From UBA4874 sp002399435 (GTDB taxonomy: Bacteria > Bacillota > Clostridia > Caldicoprobacterales > DTU083), in contig DAISGI010000064.1 in NCBI GenBank assembly GCA_036823195.1, positions 1 to 8,506 on the forward strand: a stretch of 8,506 nt of DNA, written 5' to 3'. The position numbers and the translations under genes are program-made. The notes beneath the pieces were generated by a model. The model worked only from the letters and a program-made list of their open reading frames with translations. It ran no database searches and was not told the DNA's origin. Positions 1 to 7,112 of this stretch are shown one piece after another; position 1 is the first letter of the stretch, and each line of letters starts with the position of its first letter.

Positions 1-562
1 GGATATAGACGGAAACGGTGCGGGGCTCCCTGCCCCGGAGAAGGGGCCGCTGTACTTCCGCTGTTTTCATCATCAGATCCACCCTGGACGGATGCAGCCG
101 GTACGTCTCCCGCAGCGTCTGCCGGACTTCCTCCCGGGAACAGCCCTGATCCAGCAATTCATGGACAATTTTCACCGGGCGGATCCCGGTCAGGATCCCC
201 CACCTGGGACATTTGCCGGTAAAGGAGGACAGCAGGTCATAGACAGAGCCTTTCAGGCCATTTTTCATTTCCCGTCTTCTGCGCTTTTCAAAAAGAAGGG
301 GATTTTCCCCTTCCCCGTTTTCCCTGACAGGGACTTCAGCGTTTTTCCTCTCGCCCAGCAAAACCGGACCTTTTCGCAGGGAAGCGAGAAAGGAAAAGGA
401 TTCCGATCCTTCTGCGGACCAGGTGCTCTCCAGAATCAGGTCCTCTTCGGAGGGTTCCGTTCCGTTTCCCCTGACGGATATGGTTTCCGTGGGAAAAAAT
501 TCTTTTGCCAGCTCCACAATCTCATTGCCATAGGATACCTGTGGGGCATCAATCCAGATCAT
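1..562 (-). CDS. hemZ: HemZ-type coproporphyrinogen dehydrogenase (radical SAM), N-terminal 187 codons only
   Basis: This is the start of a gene cut by the left edge of the window. The open frame begins at ATG 562-560 and stays open to base 2. The visible 187 residues hold the N-terminal region that precedes the radical SAM barrel in HemZ proteins. The recognisable signature is WGILTGIRPVKIVHELL at about residues 121-137, followed by a helical stretch (to about residue 169) and the strand RTVSVYI at the edge. In the family that strand leads into the Cx3CxxC iron-sulfur motif, which would lie just outside. HemZ is annotated as an oxygen-independent coproporphyrinogen III oxidase-like enzyme, but its real substrate in clostridia is less certain. 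The start overlaps the stop of the upstream hydrolase gene by 4 bp (ATGA). A GGGAGG at 580-575 is 12 nt from the ATG, which is long, so translational coupling probably helps. A run of four arginines (94-97) sits in a hydrophilic linker. The assignment rests on recalled family sequence; the catalytic part is unseen. Confidence 0.82.
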   Translation of the reverse strand, partial: MIWIDAPQVSYGNEIVELAKEFFPTETISVRGNGTEPSEEDLILESTWSAEGSESFSFLASLRKGPVLLGERKNAEVPVRENGEGENPLLFEKRRRREMKNGLKGSVYDLLSSFTGKCPRWGILTGIRPVKIVHELLDQGCSREEVRQTLRETYRLHPSRVDLMMKTAEVQRPLLRGREPRTVSVYI

Positions 563-1206
563 GATTTTTCAGGACCTCCCGCAGCCTGCAGGTAAGGATT
601 GGAGCTGCGCTCCCGGGCCAACGTGCTCTGGGGGCCATGCCCCGGATAGACCAGCACGGAATCGTCCAGATCCGACAGCCTGGACAGGGATTTCAGCAGC
701 AGCTGCAGATTCCCTCCGGGCATGTCCGTTCTGCCGGCGGTTCCCCACATCAGGGTATCACCGGAAAAGAGAACTCCATCCCCTGCATAGAATACGCCGC
801 CCAATGTATGCCCCGGAGCATGGAGAGCCCGAAACCGGAGCCCTGCGATTTCCAGCATGTCCCCATCCTTCACAAGGCGATCCGGTGTCGCCTTGACCCG
901 CAGGTCCCCAATTCCGAACGGACGGGACAGATTCCTTTCCGGATCCTGCAGCAGCCCGGCATCCTCCGAATGAATGACAAGCTTTGCCCCGGTATGCTTT
1001 TTCAGGTCGTCCACTGCGCCGATATGGTCAAAATGCCCATGGGTCAGCAGAATGGCTTCCGGCGTCAGCCGGTGCTCCTTCAGATTATGAAGAAGAAGCT
1101 CCCAGTCTCCACCGGGATCAATGACCACGCAGTCTCCCTCTTCTTCCTGAAAGACGATATAGCAGTTGGCTTTCAGGGGCCCAACCGGCAGCACCAATAC
1201 CTTCAT
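559..1206 (-). CDS. Glyoxalase II-like metallo-beta-lactamase-fold hydrolase
   Basis: A complete 215-residue protein of the small, cytosolic glyoxalase II-like branch of the metallo-beta-lactamase superfamily (YqgX/YcbL type). The metal-binding signature is intact: THGHFDH with H56, H58, D60 and H61, then H133 in APGHT, D150 in FSGDT and H190 in YPGHG. These residues normally bind two metal ions. There is no signal peptide or membrane segment. Members of this group often hydrolyse S-lactoylglutathione or related thioesters. Clostridia generally use other thiols, so the real substrate here cannot be read from sequence. The ATG at 1206 has AAGGA at 1220-1216, 9 nt upstream. The gene follows dtd by 41 bp and its TGA overlaps the next start codon by 4 bp, so it should be co-translated with hemZ. 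The order dtd - hydrolase - hemZ is common in clostridial genomes as I recall. The fold call is certain; the substrate is not. Confidence 0.9.
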   Translation of the reverse strand: MKVLVLPVGPLKANCYIVFQEEEGDCVVIDPGGDWELLLHNLKEHRLTPEAILLTHGHFDHIGAVDDLKKHTGAKLVIHSEDAGLLQDPERNLSRPFGIGDLRVKATPDRLVKDGDMLEIAGLRFRALHAPGHTLGGVFYAGDGVLFSGDTLMWGTAGRTDMPGGNLQLLLKSLSRLSDLDDSVLVYPGHGPQSTLARERSSNPYLQAAGGPEKS

Positions 1207-1247
1207 CCATTCTCATCCTTTCCCGCTGTTTGTCCTGAAAAATCATC

Positions 1248-1697
1248 CTAAAATGTTTTCCCGCTGTCCAGCAGCATGGTAACCGGACCGTCGTTTACCA
1301 GGGAAACCTCCATATGGGCACGGAACACGCCTTTTTTCACCTGTACCCCCTGCTTTTCACACAGTCTGCAAAATTTCTCATAAAAGGGTTCGGCGATTTC
1401 CGGCGCGGCGGCTGCGGAAAAGCCGGGGCGTCTCCCTTTCCTGCAGTCCCCATAGAGTGTGAACTGCGACACCACGAGCAGCTCTCCCCTGATATCCTTT
1501 ACGGACAGATTCATTTTGCCCTCATCGTCCTCAAACACGCGTAAATTCACCGTTTTGTCCGCCAGATATTCCACATCCTGATCGGTATCCTTCTGCTCCA
1601 TACCCAAAAGTACCAGATGTCCGGTTCCAATATGTGAAATCTGTCTGCCATTCACCACGACACCGGCACTCTTGACCCGTTGTATCACTGCCCGCAA
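1248..1697 (-). CDS. dtd: D-aminoacyl-tRNA deacylase (TTG start proposed)
   Basis: This enzyme removes D-amino acids, and glycine mischarged on tRNA(Ala), from tRNA, acting in the cytosol as a homodimer. Both catalytic signatures are present: SQFTL at residues 77-81, containing the active-site threonine, and NDGPVT at 135-140, containing the Gly-Pro motif that faces the partner active site. The proposed protein is 149 residues, the usual length, and starts MRAVIQRVKSAG like its relatives. The longest frame instead begins at GTG 1703, adding two residues, but that codon is only 1 nt from the AGGAGG at 1710-1705. TTG 1697-1695 lies 7 nt from it, so TTG is the better start. The ribosome-binding site overlaps the last base of the relA stop codon, indicating tight operon coupling. 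The relA-dtd order is conserved in Bacillus and clostridia. The function is secure; the start codon is a reasoned choice. Confidence 0.95.
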   Translation of the reverse strand: MRAVIQRVKSAGVVVNGRQISHIGTGHLVLLGMEQKDTDQDVEYLADKTVNLRVFEDDEGKMNLSVKDIRGELLVVSQFTLYGDCRKGRRPGFSAAAAPEIAEPFYEKFCRLCEKQGVQVKKGVFRAHMEVSLVNDGPVTMLLDSGKTF

Positions 1698-1703
1698 GAT
1701 CAC

Positions 1704-1710
1704 CCCTCCT
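1704..1710 (-). promoter_or_regulatory. dtd ribosome-binding site, decides the start codon
   Basis: The minus strand reads AGGAGGG from 1710 to 1704. The A at 1710 is also the last base of the relA TAA (1712-1710). The core AGGAGG ends 7 nt before TTG 1697 but only 1 nt before GTG 1703, so it supports the TTG start. Confidence 0.8.
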
Positions 1711-3869
1711 TATGCGTTGACGCGGAATACATCCACGACATCCTGCAGGCGTTTCAGATACTTAATCACCTTATCCAGCTGCTGGGTGTCCTGAATGTCC
1801 ATATTCATATTGATGACAATAATCTTGTTTCTGGCCGTACGGGCATTGATTGCCGTTACATTCAGCTTGATTTCGGCAACGGCGTTGGTAATGTCCGCCA
1901 GTATGGACGGCCTGTCCCTCGCCACAATCTGAATTTCCGTATTGTAGGACGCCTTGTGCTCCCCGACCCAGTTTACCTCAATCATGCGTCTGGGATCCAC
2001 TGAGCTGTCCGAAAGATTGACACAATCCGCCCGGTGCACCGAAACGCCTCTTCCCCGGGTAATGTATCCGATTACCGGATCGCCGGGCACCGGATTGCAG
2101 CACTTTGCAAAACGGATCAATACATTATCGATTCCCTTGACATGAATGCCGTTGTCCGACGGACTTTCTTCCTTTCCAGATCTGGTTTCCTTCACGATAT
2201 TTTCCGTAAACTGCTCTTTGTTGGCCTTGCGATACTCGTCGGCCAACCGGGTCAGGACATGGTTCACCGAGACCCCTCCATACCCTAAGGCAGCATACAG
2301 ATCTTCCACAGAGGCAAATCCATACTTTTTCAGAATACTGTCCATCCATTCATCCTGAATCAGGGAAGACAGGGTATACCCCTGGCGTTTGGACTCCCGT
2401 TCCAGCGATTCCCGGCCTTTCTCAATATTCTCTTCCCGTCTTTCCTTTTTGAACCATTGACGGATTTTATTTTTTGCCTGACTGGTCCTGACAATCTTCA
2501 GCCAGTCCCGGCTGGGTCCGCGGGCGGCATCCCGGGTGGTCAGTATCTCCACGATATCCCCGGTCTTGAGCGGACCGTCCAGGGGAACAATCTTCCCATT
2601 GGCCTTCGCTCCGATACAGCGGTTTCCAACCGCACTGTGGATGGCATATGCAAAATCCAGAGGAGTGGCGCCCCTGGGTAAGTCAATCACATCTCCCCTG
2701 GGAGTAAATACAAACACTTCGTCCGTAAAAAGATCGATCTTCAGGCTTTCCATAAAATCCTTGGGGTCTTCGGAATCGCTTTGCCATTCCAGAAGCTGTC
2801 TCAGCCATGCCAGCTTTTTGTCCATATCATAGGAAGTCTTGCCGCCCTCCTTGTATTTCCAGTGGGCCGCAATTCCATATTCCGCAGTCCGATGCATTTC
2901 CCAGGTCCGGATCTGTATCTCAAAGGGTTCCCCCCTTGGCCCGATCACAGTGGTATGAAGGGACTGATACATATTGGGCTTGGGCATGGCAATATAATCC
3001 TTGAATCGGCCGGGGATCGGCGTCCACAGGGTATGCACAACCCCCAGGACACCATAGCAGTCCTTTACCGTATTGACCAGGACACGGATCGCCTGCAGAT
3101 CATAAATCTGTTCAAAATCCTTGTGCTGCATGTACATCTTTTTATAAATGCTGTAAAAATTCTTCGGGCGCCCCTCGATTTCACAGTCAATGTTAAATTC
3201 CTTCAGCTTCTTCTGCAGTGTCCCGATGACTTCCCGGATATAGGCCTCCCGCTCCCTTCGCTTGGCAGCCACCTTATCCACCAGGTCATAATAGCCCCTT
3301 GGATCAATATACCTCAGTGAAATATCCTCAAGCTCCCACTTGATTTTGAAAATACCGAGGCGGTGTGCCAGCGGGGCGTAAATCTCAAGCGTTTCATATG
3401 CTTTTTCCCGCTGCTTTTCCTCATCCACATACTCCAGTGTTCTCAGATTATGGAGCCGGTCCGCCAGCTTGATGATGATCACACGGATATCCTTTGCCAT
3501 GGCCAGGAACATCTTGCGCAGGCTTTCCGCCTGCTGCTCTTCCTTCGATTTATAGGAAAGCCGGCTCAATTTGGTAACGCCATCCACCATATTGGCCACC
3601 TCGTCGCCGAACCTCTCCATCAGTTCCTCCTTGGTAACGCCGGTATCCTCAATGGTATCGTGCAGCAAACCTGCGGAAATGGTATCCACATCCATGCCCA
3701 GGTCCATCAGGATGTTTGCAACGGCAAGGGGATGAATGCTGTATGGCTCGCCGGAAGATCTTTTCTGCCCTTCATGGGCTTTGGCGGCAAACTCATAGAC
3801 TTCCCGGATCTTGTCGACGGCTTCCGGTCCGAATGCTTTTTCAATTTTTGTTAAAAGTTCTTCCAGCAT
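1710..3869 (-). CDS. relA: Bifunctional (p)ppGpp synthetase/hydrolase (RelA/SpoT family)
   Basis: A long RSH enzyme that makes (p)ppGpp from ATP and GDP/GTP and also degrades it; it is the central enzyme of the stringent response. Residues are numbered for a 719-residue product. The N-terminal HD hydrolase domain (about 25-155) keeps H46, the HDTIED motif (H70, D71, E74, D75) and D137/N141, so hydrolysis should be active. The synthetase domain (about 235-340) carries RFKD at 288-291, the charged form typical of bifunctional enzymes, unlike the EFDD type of monofunctional RelA. It also has the MYQSLHT and EIQIRT motifs. A TGS domain follows (about 383-445), then a helical region, a Cys-rich zinc segment with C590, C591, H612 and C616, and a C-terminal ACT domain (about 643-719). 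A longer frame starts at ATG 3875, but GGAG (3879-3876) touches that codon and is 6 nt from ATG 3869, which I prefer. The 113-119 bp leader after apt holds a tandem-repeat array. Confidence 0.97.
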   Translation of the reverse strand: MLEELLTKIEKAFGPEAVDKIREVYEFAAKAHEGQKRSSGEPYSIHPLAVANILMDLGMDVDTISAGLLHDTIEDTGVTKEELMERFGDEVANMVDGVTKLSRLSYKSKEEQQAESLRKMFLAMAKDIRVIIIKLADRLHNLRTLEYVDEEKQREKAYETLEIYAPLAHRLGIFKIKWELEDISLRYIDPRGYYDLVDKVAAKRREREAYIREVIGTLQKKLKEFNIDCEIEGRPKNFYSIYKKMYMQHKDFEQIYDLQAIRVLVNTVKDCYGVLGVVHTLWTPIPGRFKDYIAMPKPNMYQSLHTTVIGPRGEPFEIQIRTWEMHRTAEYGIAAHWKYKEGGKTSYDMDKKLAWLRQLLEWQSDSEDPKDFMESLKIDLFTDEVFVFTPRGDVIDLPRGATPLDFAYAIHSAVGNRCIGAKANGKIVPLDGPLKTGDIVEILTTRDAARGPSRDWLKIVRTSQAKNKIRQWFKKERREENIEKGRESLERESKRQGYTLSSLIQDEWMDSILKKYGFASVEDLYAALGYGGVSVNHVLTRLADEYRKANKEQFTENIVKETRSGKEESPSDNGIHVKGIDNVLIRFAKCCNPVPGDPVIGYITRGRGVSVHRADCVNLSDSSVDPRRMIEVNWVGEHKASYNTEIQIVARDRPSILADITNAVAEIKLNVTAINARTARNKIIVINMNMDIQDTQQLDKVIKYLKRLQDVVDVFRVNA

Positions 3870-3875
3870 AGCCAT

Positions 3876-3882
3876 CTCCCTT
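3876..3882 (-). promoter_or_regulatory. relA ribosome-binding site
   Basis: The minus strand reads AAGGGAG from 3882 to 3876. It abuts ATG 3875 with no spacer but lies 6 nt from ATG 3869. That spacing supports initiation at the second ATG and drops the first two codons (Met-Ala) of the longest frame. Confidence 0.65.
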
Positions 3883-3920
3883 ACTGAATCCCTCCATCAA
3901 ACGAATACGGATTGCCGTTC

Positions 3921-3982
3921 TTTCCATCCTTCTGCCTGCTTTATGCCTGCCTTATGCCTGCTTTATGCCTGAACGATGGAAA
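3921..3982. repeat. 8-bp inverted repeat bracketing the tandem array
   Basis: On the plus strand TTTCCATC (3921-3928) and GATGGAAA (3975-3982) are perfect reverse complements. They sit 2 bp and 0 bp outside the 44-bp tandem array. A second short pair, GTTC (3917-3920) and GAAC (3971-3974), lies next to them in permuted order, so the two pairs cannot nest in one stem. In the minus-strand transcript the 8-bp pair could form a long-range stem with the repeats in its loop. It could also be chance. Confidence 0.5.
3931..3974. repeat. 11-bp tandem repeat array in the apt-relA gap (four copies)
   Basis: Four in-phase 11-bp units lie head to tail: 3931-3941, 3942-3952, 3953-3963 and 3964-3974. The plus-strand unit is close to TATGCCTGCTT (minus strand AAGCAGGCATA). 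The TGCCTG core recurs exactly every 11 bp at 3933, 3944, 3955 and 3966. A fifth core at 3983 is displaced by 6 bp and runs into the apt stop codon. The two middle copies differ by one base; the outer copies are degenerate at their ends. The array occupies much of the relA leader, downstream of apt in the direction of transcription. Eleven bp is close to one helical turn. It does not encode a credible peptide on either strand. A related unit occurs upstream of scfB at the right edge. Confidence 0.85.
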
Positions 3983-3988
3983 TGCCTG

Positions 3989-4507
3989 CTATTTTTCATA
4001 TTGAATGAGAGAGTACACATCGTATCCCTTCAATGTTTCCCGGCCATTTAAAAAGCTCAGCTCCATGGCAAACAGGATCCCGGCGACCTTTCCGCCCAGT
4101 TTCTCCACCAGCCGGACCACTGCAAGGGCCGTGCCTCCTGTCGCCAGCAGATCATCCACAATCACAACCCTTTGACCAGGTAAAATGGCATCCTTATGTA
4201 TTTCCAAAATATCCGTGCCATATTCCAGACCATATTCATAGCGGACGGTCTCGGCAGGAAGTTTCCCCGGCTTGCGGACGAGAACGAAGCCGGCATGCAG
4301 TCCATACGCAACCGGAGCGCCGAGCACAAATCCACGGGCTTCCGGGCCGACAATCAGATCCACGTTCCTGCCCCGGCACCGGTCCACCAAAGCCTCGACG
4401 GTTTCATGATACGCTTCCCTGTCCTTCAGCAGAGTTGTAATATCCTTGAAGGAAATGCCCTTTTTCGGAAAGTCCTCTACCACCCTTATCTTTTTCTTAA
4501 AATCCAT
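3989..4507 (-). CDS. apt: Adenine phosphoribosyltransferase
   Basis: A cytosolic type I phosphoribosyltransferase that converts adenine and PRPP to AMP and pyrophosphate for purine salvage. The 172-residue length is typical. The N-terminal FPKKGISFKDIT segment (13-24) is characteristic of Apt. VGPEARGFVLGAPVA (53-67) and RKPGKLP (78-84) form adenine-side and flexible-loop elements. The PRPP-binding loop VVIVDDLLATGGTA spans 114-127 with its paired aspartates and the TGGT turn. The start ATG 4507 has a strong AAGGAGG 7 nt upstream. The gene follows recJ by 48 bp and precedes relA, the standard Firmicutes order. The neighbourhood fits the link between (p)ppGpp and purine metabolism; no direct control of this enzyme is visible in the sequence. 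The TAG stop overlaps the last, displaced core of the downstream repeat array. Confidence 0.97.
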   Translation of the reverse strand: MDFKKKIRVVEDFPKKGISFKDITTLLKDREAYHETVEALVDRCRGRNVDLIVGPEARGFVLGAPVAYGLHAGFVLVRKPGKLPAETVRYEYGLEYGTDILEIHKDAILPGQRVVIVDDLLATGGTALAVVRLVEKLGGKVAGILFAMELSFLNGRETLKGYDVYSLIQYEK

Positions 4508-4514
4508 ACCGCTT

Positions 4515-4521
4515 CCTCCTT
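4515..4521 (-). promoter_or_regulatory. apt ribosome-binding site
   Basis: A strong AAGGAGG on the minus strand from 4521 to 4515, with 7 nt to ATG 4507. It is the best-matched Shine-Dalgarno in the window and fixes the apt start. Confidence 0.85.
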
Positions 4522-4555
4522 AAATTCAGACAAATCATTGGAATCCAAAGGCTTT

Positions 4556-7066
4556 TTAATCCTTTATGCCGTAATCCAACAGCCACTGTCTGTGAAAGAC
4601 GTACAGCCTGCTCTCCTTCAGTTGTCGGCCGATCGGATCCCGGAAACACCGGATCCGGATCGTTTGGCTTCCGGTTTCCACGGAAATGAAATTCAGTTCC
4701 TTGAAAATCTCCAGGGCCAGCTGCATCTGAAAACCGTTGAAGTTCCTTCCCGACCCCTCCCTGAGGGAATGCAGCATCTGTTCGGAATCCGGCCAGCAAT
4801 CCCTGCCCGGGGTGATTCTCCGCAGCCATTTGTAAATGACGCCCAGATCCCTGCGCGTCAGGGTAAAGGACCTGCGCAGGATCTCCTTCAATGAAACCGC
4901 CTCTCCGGCAGCATCCGGCACGATAAGATATCGGATCTTGTCCGGCGAAATCCCCGTCCCAAAACCAATCCCATGAAAATTTCGTTCCACAGCGGGCAGT
5001 AAAACAGTATGATAAAATCTTTCCGGACGGAATCGATGTCCGGGAATCAGAATAACGGAATTCCTGCCTGCCCCGTCTGCAGGGTCCGATGAATGATATC
5101 GGACCGGAATCCGGTCCAGCATATCTTTCTTCAGCAGACTCTCCAGAATACAAACCGCAGACTCCAGTGTGCTGACAAAAATGCCGGTTCCAATTGCGGA
5201 ATCATCCAGGAGATCCGTAGCCTGATCCACCGTAAGGATCTCATAATTGTTCGGGCCGGTATCGTCCCGTGCCTGCGGCACATCATATCCATTATACAAA
5301 AAATCATTGAAAAAGACATCAAAAAATTTAAAATGGAAAGATGCCAGCAGGTTGTCCAAATCCCGGTGATCCCGGTATATTCTTTTCAGGCTGCATATCT
5401 GAAGCTGCGTACTGCTGACTCCCCTCCATTCATTCCTCTTCAGGGAAGTCAGCAGGCTTACCCGGCAGCCTCTCTGCAAATCCCTGCCCGCCTCCGCCAT
5501 TCCGAATCCCACCGCATCCCAGGAGCGCTGTCCCAGAGCCAGGGCAAGCTTAATGTGATTGGCATTCCTGCCGATGAGCCTGCTGTTTTCCACAACAGCG
5601 GAGGAGATCAGAAATCTGGGAGTGGGATTGCCGACCCCAAAAGGTGCCAGGCCTTCCATCTCATCCAGCAGCCCGGGAGAAATATCCTCCGGGGCAATCT
5701 GTCCGTCATAAACATAATGGGGAATCAACGTTTCATCATCCAGAACCTTTTCCGCGTACTCACAGATTCTTCTGCGGAATTCCGGGATATCCCCTGTAAG
5801 GATGGAAAGGCCTGCTGCCTGCTCGTGTCCGCCAAACCGGGAAAAAAGATCCCTGCAGGAAGAAAGGGCCCGGTACAGATCAAATCCCGGGACACTTCTG
5901 GCAGATCCCACGCCCTGCTCTCCATCCAGGGACAGGACGACAGACGGACGGTGGTACCGTTCGGATATCCTGGAAGCCACAATCCCGATCACACCGGGAT
6001 GCCATCCCTCCCCGGCCACCACAAGAAAGCGGTCATCCGCCAGATTGACCTGATCCGGAAGAATTTCCTGTACGGACTCCAGAATACGCTGCTCGGTCTC
6101 CCTGCGGTCCCGGTTGCACCCGACCAGCTCCTCCGCCACAGGCAGGGCCTGATCCGGCCGGGAAGCGGTCAGCAGCTCATATCCTGCGCGATAAGTGGTC
6201 ATTCGTCCCGGCGCATTCAGACAAGGTGCGATGGTAAAGGATATTTTTCCGGAGTTCACGGAAGAAGGCTCCATCTCCAGCTCCTGCAGCAAAGCGGCGA
6301 TTCCGGGGCGGGGCTTTTCCCGAATCTGACAGATCCCCAGTGCGGCAAGCGCCCGGTTCTCTCCCGTCAGCGGAACCACATCCGCCACCGTCCCCAATGC
6401 AATCAGATCCAGGAAAGGAACCACAGCTTCCCGTCCCCCCAATGCCTGAACCAATTTGGATGCGACCCCCACTCCTGCCAGCTCCCGGTACGGGTAGGCC
6501 TGTCCGGGGATCTTCGGATCGATCACGGCAAAAGCATCCGGCAGGGCGGCTCCCGGCATATGATGATCCGTAACGATGATGTCCATGTCCGGTGAGCCCT
6601 CCCGGATCTCCTCCGCAGCGGTAATGCCGCAGTCCACCGTCAGGAGCAGGCCGGTTCCTCCATCCCCTAACCGCCTCAGGGCCTCGCGATGCAGCCCGTA
6701 ACCTTCTTCCTGCCGGCTGGGAATATACACATCCACATGGGCTCCCAGCGATTTCAGATAAAGGGACAGCATCGAAGAGGAAGTAATCCCGTCGGCATCG
6801 TAATCCCCGTAAATCGTAATCTTCTCACCGGATGCGACAGCACTTTGAACCCTTTTCACGGCCCGGTCCATACCCGACAAATCAAAGGGGTCATTCAGCT
6901 GATCCAACGCAGGATGAAGATACGCCCTGGCTTCCTTCACGCTGGTTATTCCGCGGTTCACCAGCAACCTGGCGGTGATTTTGCTGATATTCAGTTCCGT
7001 CTGCAACAGCATTTTAACGGTTTCGGCATTTTCCAGATCCGGCTGACATACCTGATAAATTGACAT
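4556..7066 (-). CDS. recJ: Single-stranded-DNA-specific exonuclease RecJ
   Basis: RecJ degrades single-stranded DNA 5' to 3' in recombination, mismatch and excision repair. The proposed product has 836 residues, somewhat longer than the Bacillus protein (about 786). Numbered from the proposed start, the DHH-family phosphoesterase motifs are DYDADG (88-93), VDCGIT (144-149) and DHH (167-169), with APCLNAPGRM at 280-289. The DHHA1 half carries HPGVIGIVASR (356-366) and the GGHEQAAG motif (412-419). An OB-fold-like DNA-binding region follows (about 450-560). The remaining roughly 275 residues resemble the C-terminal extension of Firmicutes RecJ, less conserved and with no motif I can read. The longest frame begins at ATG 7099, but no Shine-Dalgarno precedes it. 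ATG 7066 has GGGAG 6 nt upstream and gives the N-terminus MSIYQVCQP, so I prefer it. It follows scfB by 46 bp and precedes apt by 48 bp. Confidence 0.96.
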   Translation of the reverse strand: MSIYQVCQPDLENAETVKMLLQTELNISKITARLLVNRGITSVKEARAYLHPALDQLNDPFDLSGMDRAVKRVQSAVASGEKITIYGDYDADGITSSSMLSLYLKSLGAHVDVYIPSRQEEGYGLHREALRRLGDGGTGLLLTVDCGITAAEEIREGSPDMDIIVTDHHMPGAALPDAFAVIDPKIPGQAYPYRELAGVGVASKLVQALGGREAVVPFLDLIALGTVADVVPLTGENRALAALGICQIREKPRPGIAALLQELEMEPSSVNSGKISFTIAPCLNAPGRMTTYRAGYELLTASRPDQALPVAEELVGCNRDRRETEQRILESVQEILPDQVNLADDRFLVVAGEGWHPGVIGIVASRISERYHRPSVVLSLDGEQGVGSARSVPGFDLYRALSSCRDLFSRFGGHEQAAGLSILTGDIPEFRRRICEYAEKVLDDETLIPHYVYDGQIAPEDISPGLLDEMEGLAPFGVGNPTPRFLISSAVVENSRLIGRNANHIKLALALGQRSWDAVGFGMAEAGRDLQRGCRVSLLTSLKRNEWRGVSSTQLQICSLKRIYRDHRDLDNLLASFHFKFFDVFFNDFLYNGYDVPQARDDTGPNNYEILTVDQATDLLDDSAIGTGIFVSTLESAVCILESLLKKDMLDRIPVRYHSSDPADGAGRNSVILIPGHRFRPERFYHTVLLPAVERNFHGIGFGTGISPDKIRYLIVPDAAGEAVSLKEILRRSFTLTRRDLGVIYKWLRRITPGRDCWPDSEQMLHSLREGSGRNFNGFQMQLALEIFKELNFISVETGSQTIRIRCFRDPIGRQLKESRLYVFHRQWLLDYGIKD

Positions 7067-7072
7067 GAAAAA

Positions 7073-7077
7073 CTCCC
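7073..7077 (-). promoter_or_regulatory. recJ ribosome-binding site, decides the start codon
   Basis: GGGAG on the minus strand at 7077-7073, followed by a 6-nt spacer (TTTTTC) and ATG 7066. The upstream in-frame ATG 7099 has only CAACATTTATGGA before it, with no purine-rich site, so this element places the start 11 codons inside the longest frame. Confidence 0.7.
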
Positions 7078-7112
7078 TGCCTGCATCTTTGGACTTCATT
7101 CCATAAATGTTG

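Noticed and set aside
637..1251. A 204-codon plus-strand frame opposite the metallo-hydrolase, with other plus-strand frames opposite relA, scfB and hemZ
   Set aside because: All are shadows of well-supported minus-strand genes, with no motifs, no operon structure and composition typical of antisense frames.
3931..3990. CRISPR array interpretation of the tandem repeats
   Set aside because: The units are 11 bp, directly abutting, without spacers, and no cas gene is nearby.
3943..4049. Short plus-strand reading frames starting within the tandem repeats (9, 16 and 28 codons)
   Set aside because: The ATG in each repeat unit creates them automatically. They have no ribosome-binding site, and the longest runs antisense into the end of apt.
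4508..4555. A possible terminator hairpin between recJ and apt (TTGGATTCCAA)
   Set aside because: The arms leave a one-base loop and no U-tract follows, so it is not a plausible terminator.
4497..5153. A 218-codon minus-strand frame in another register inside recJ
   Set aside because: It overlaps the C-terminal part of recJ, whose frame is uninterrupted to its stop. The alternative protein lacks recognisable features.
5093..6595. A 500-codon open frame on the plus strand, antisense to recJ
   Set aside because: It lies wholly within recJ, which has clear catalytic motifs. The predicted protein shows no domain I recognise and is rich in Arg, Pro, Gln and Ser, as expected of a complementary frame of a moderately GC-rich gene. 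I saw no good ribosome-binding site.
7073..7090. A possible single degenerate copy of the 11-bp repeat (TGCCTGC) beside the recJ ribosome-binding site
   Set aside because: Only about 8 bases match and there is no 11-bp phasing, so chance similarity is the simpler reading.
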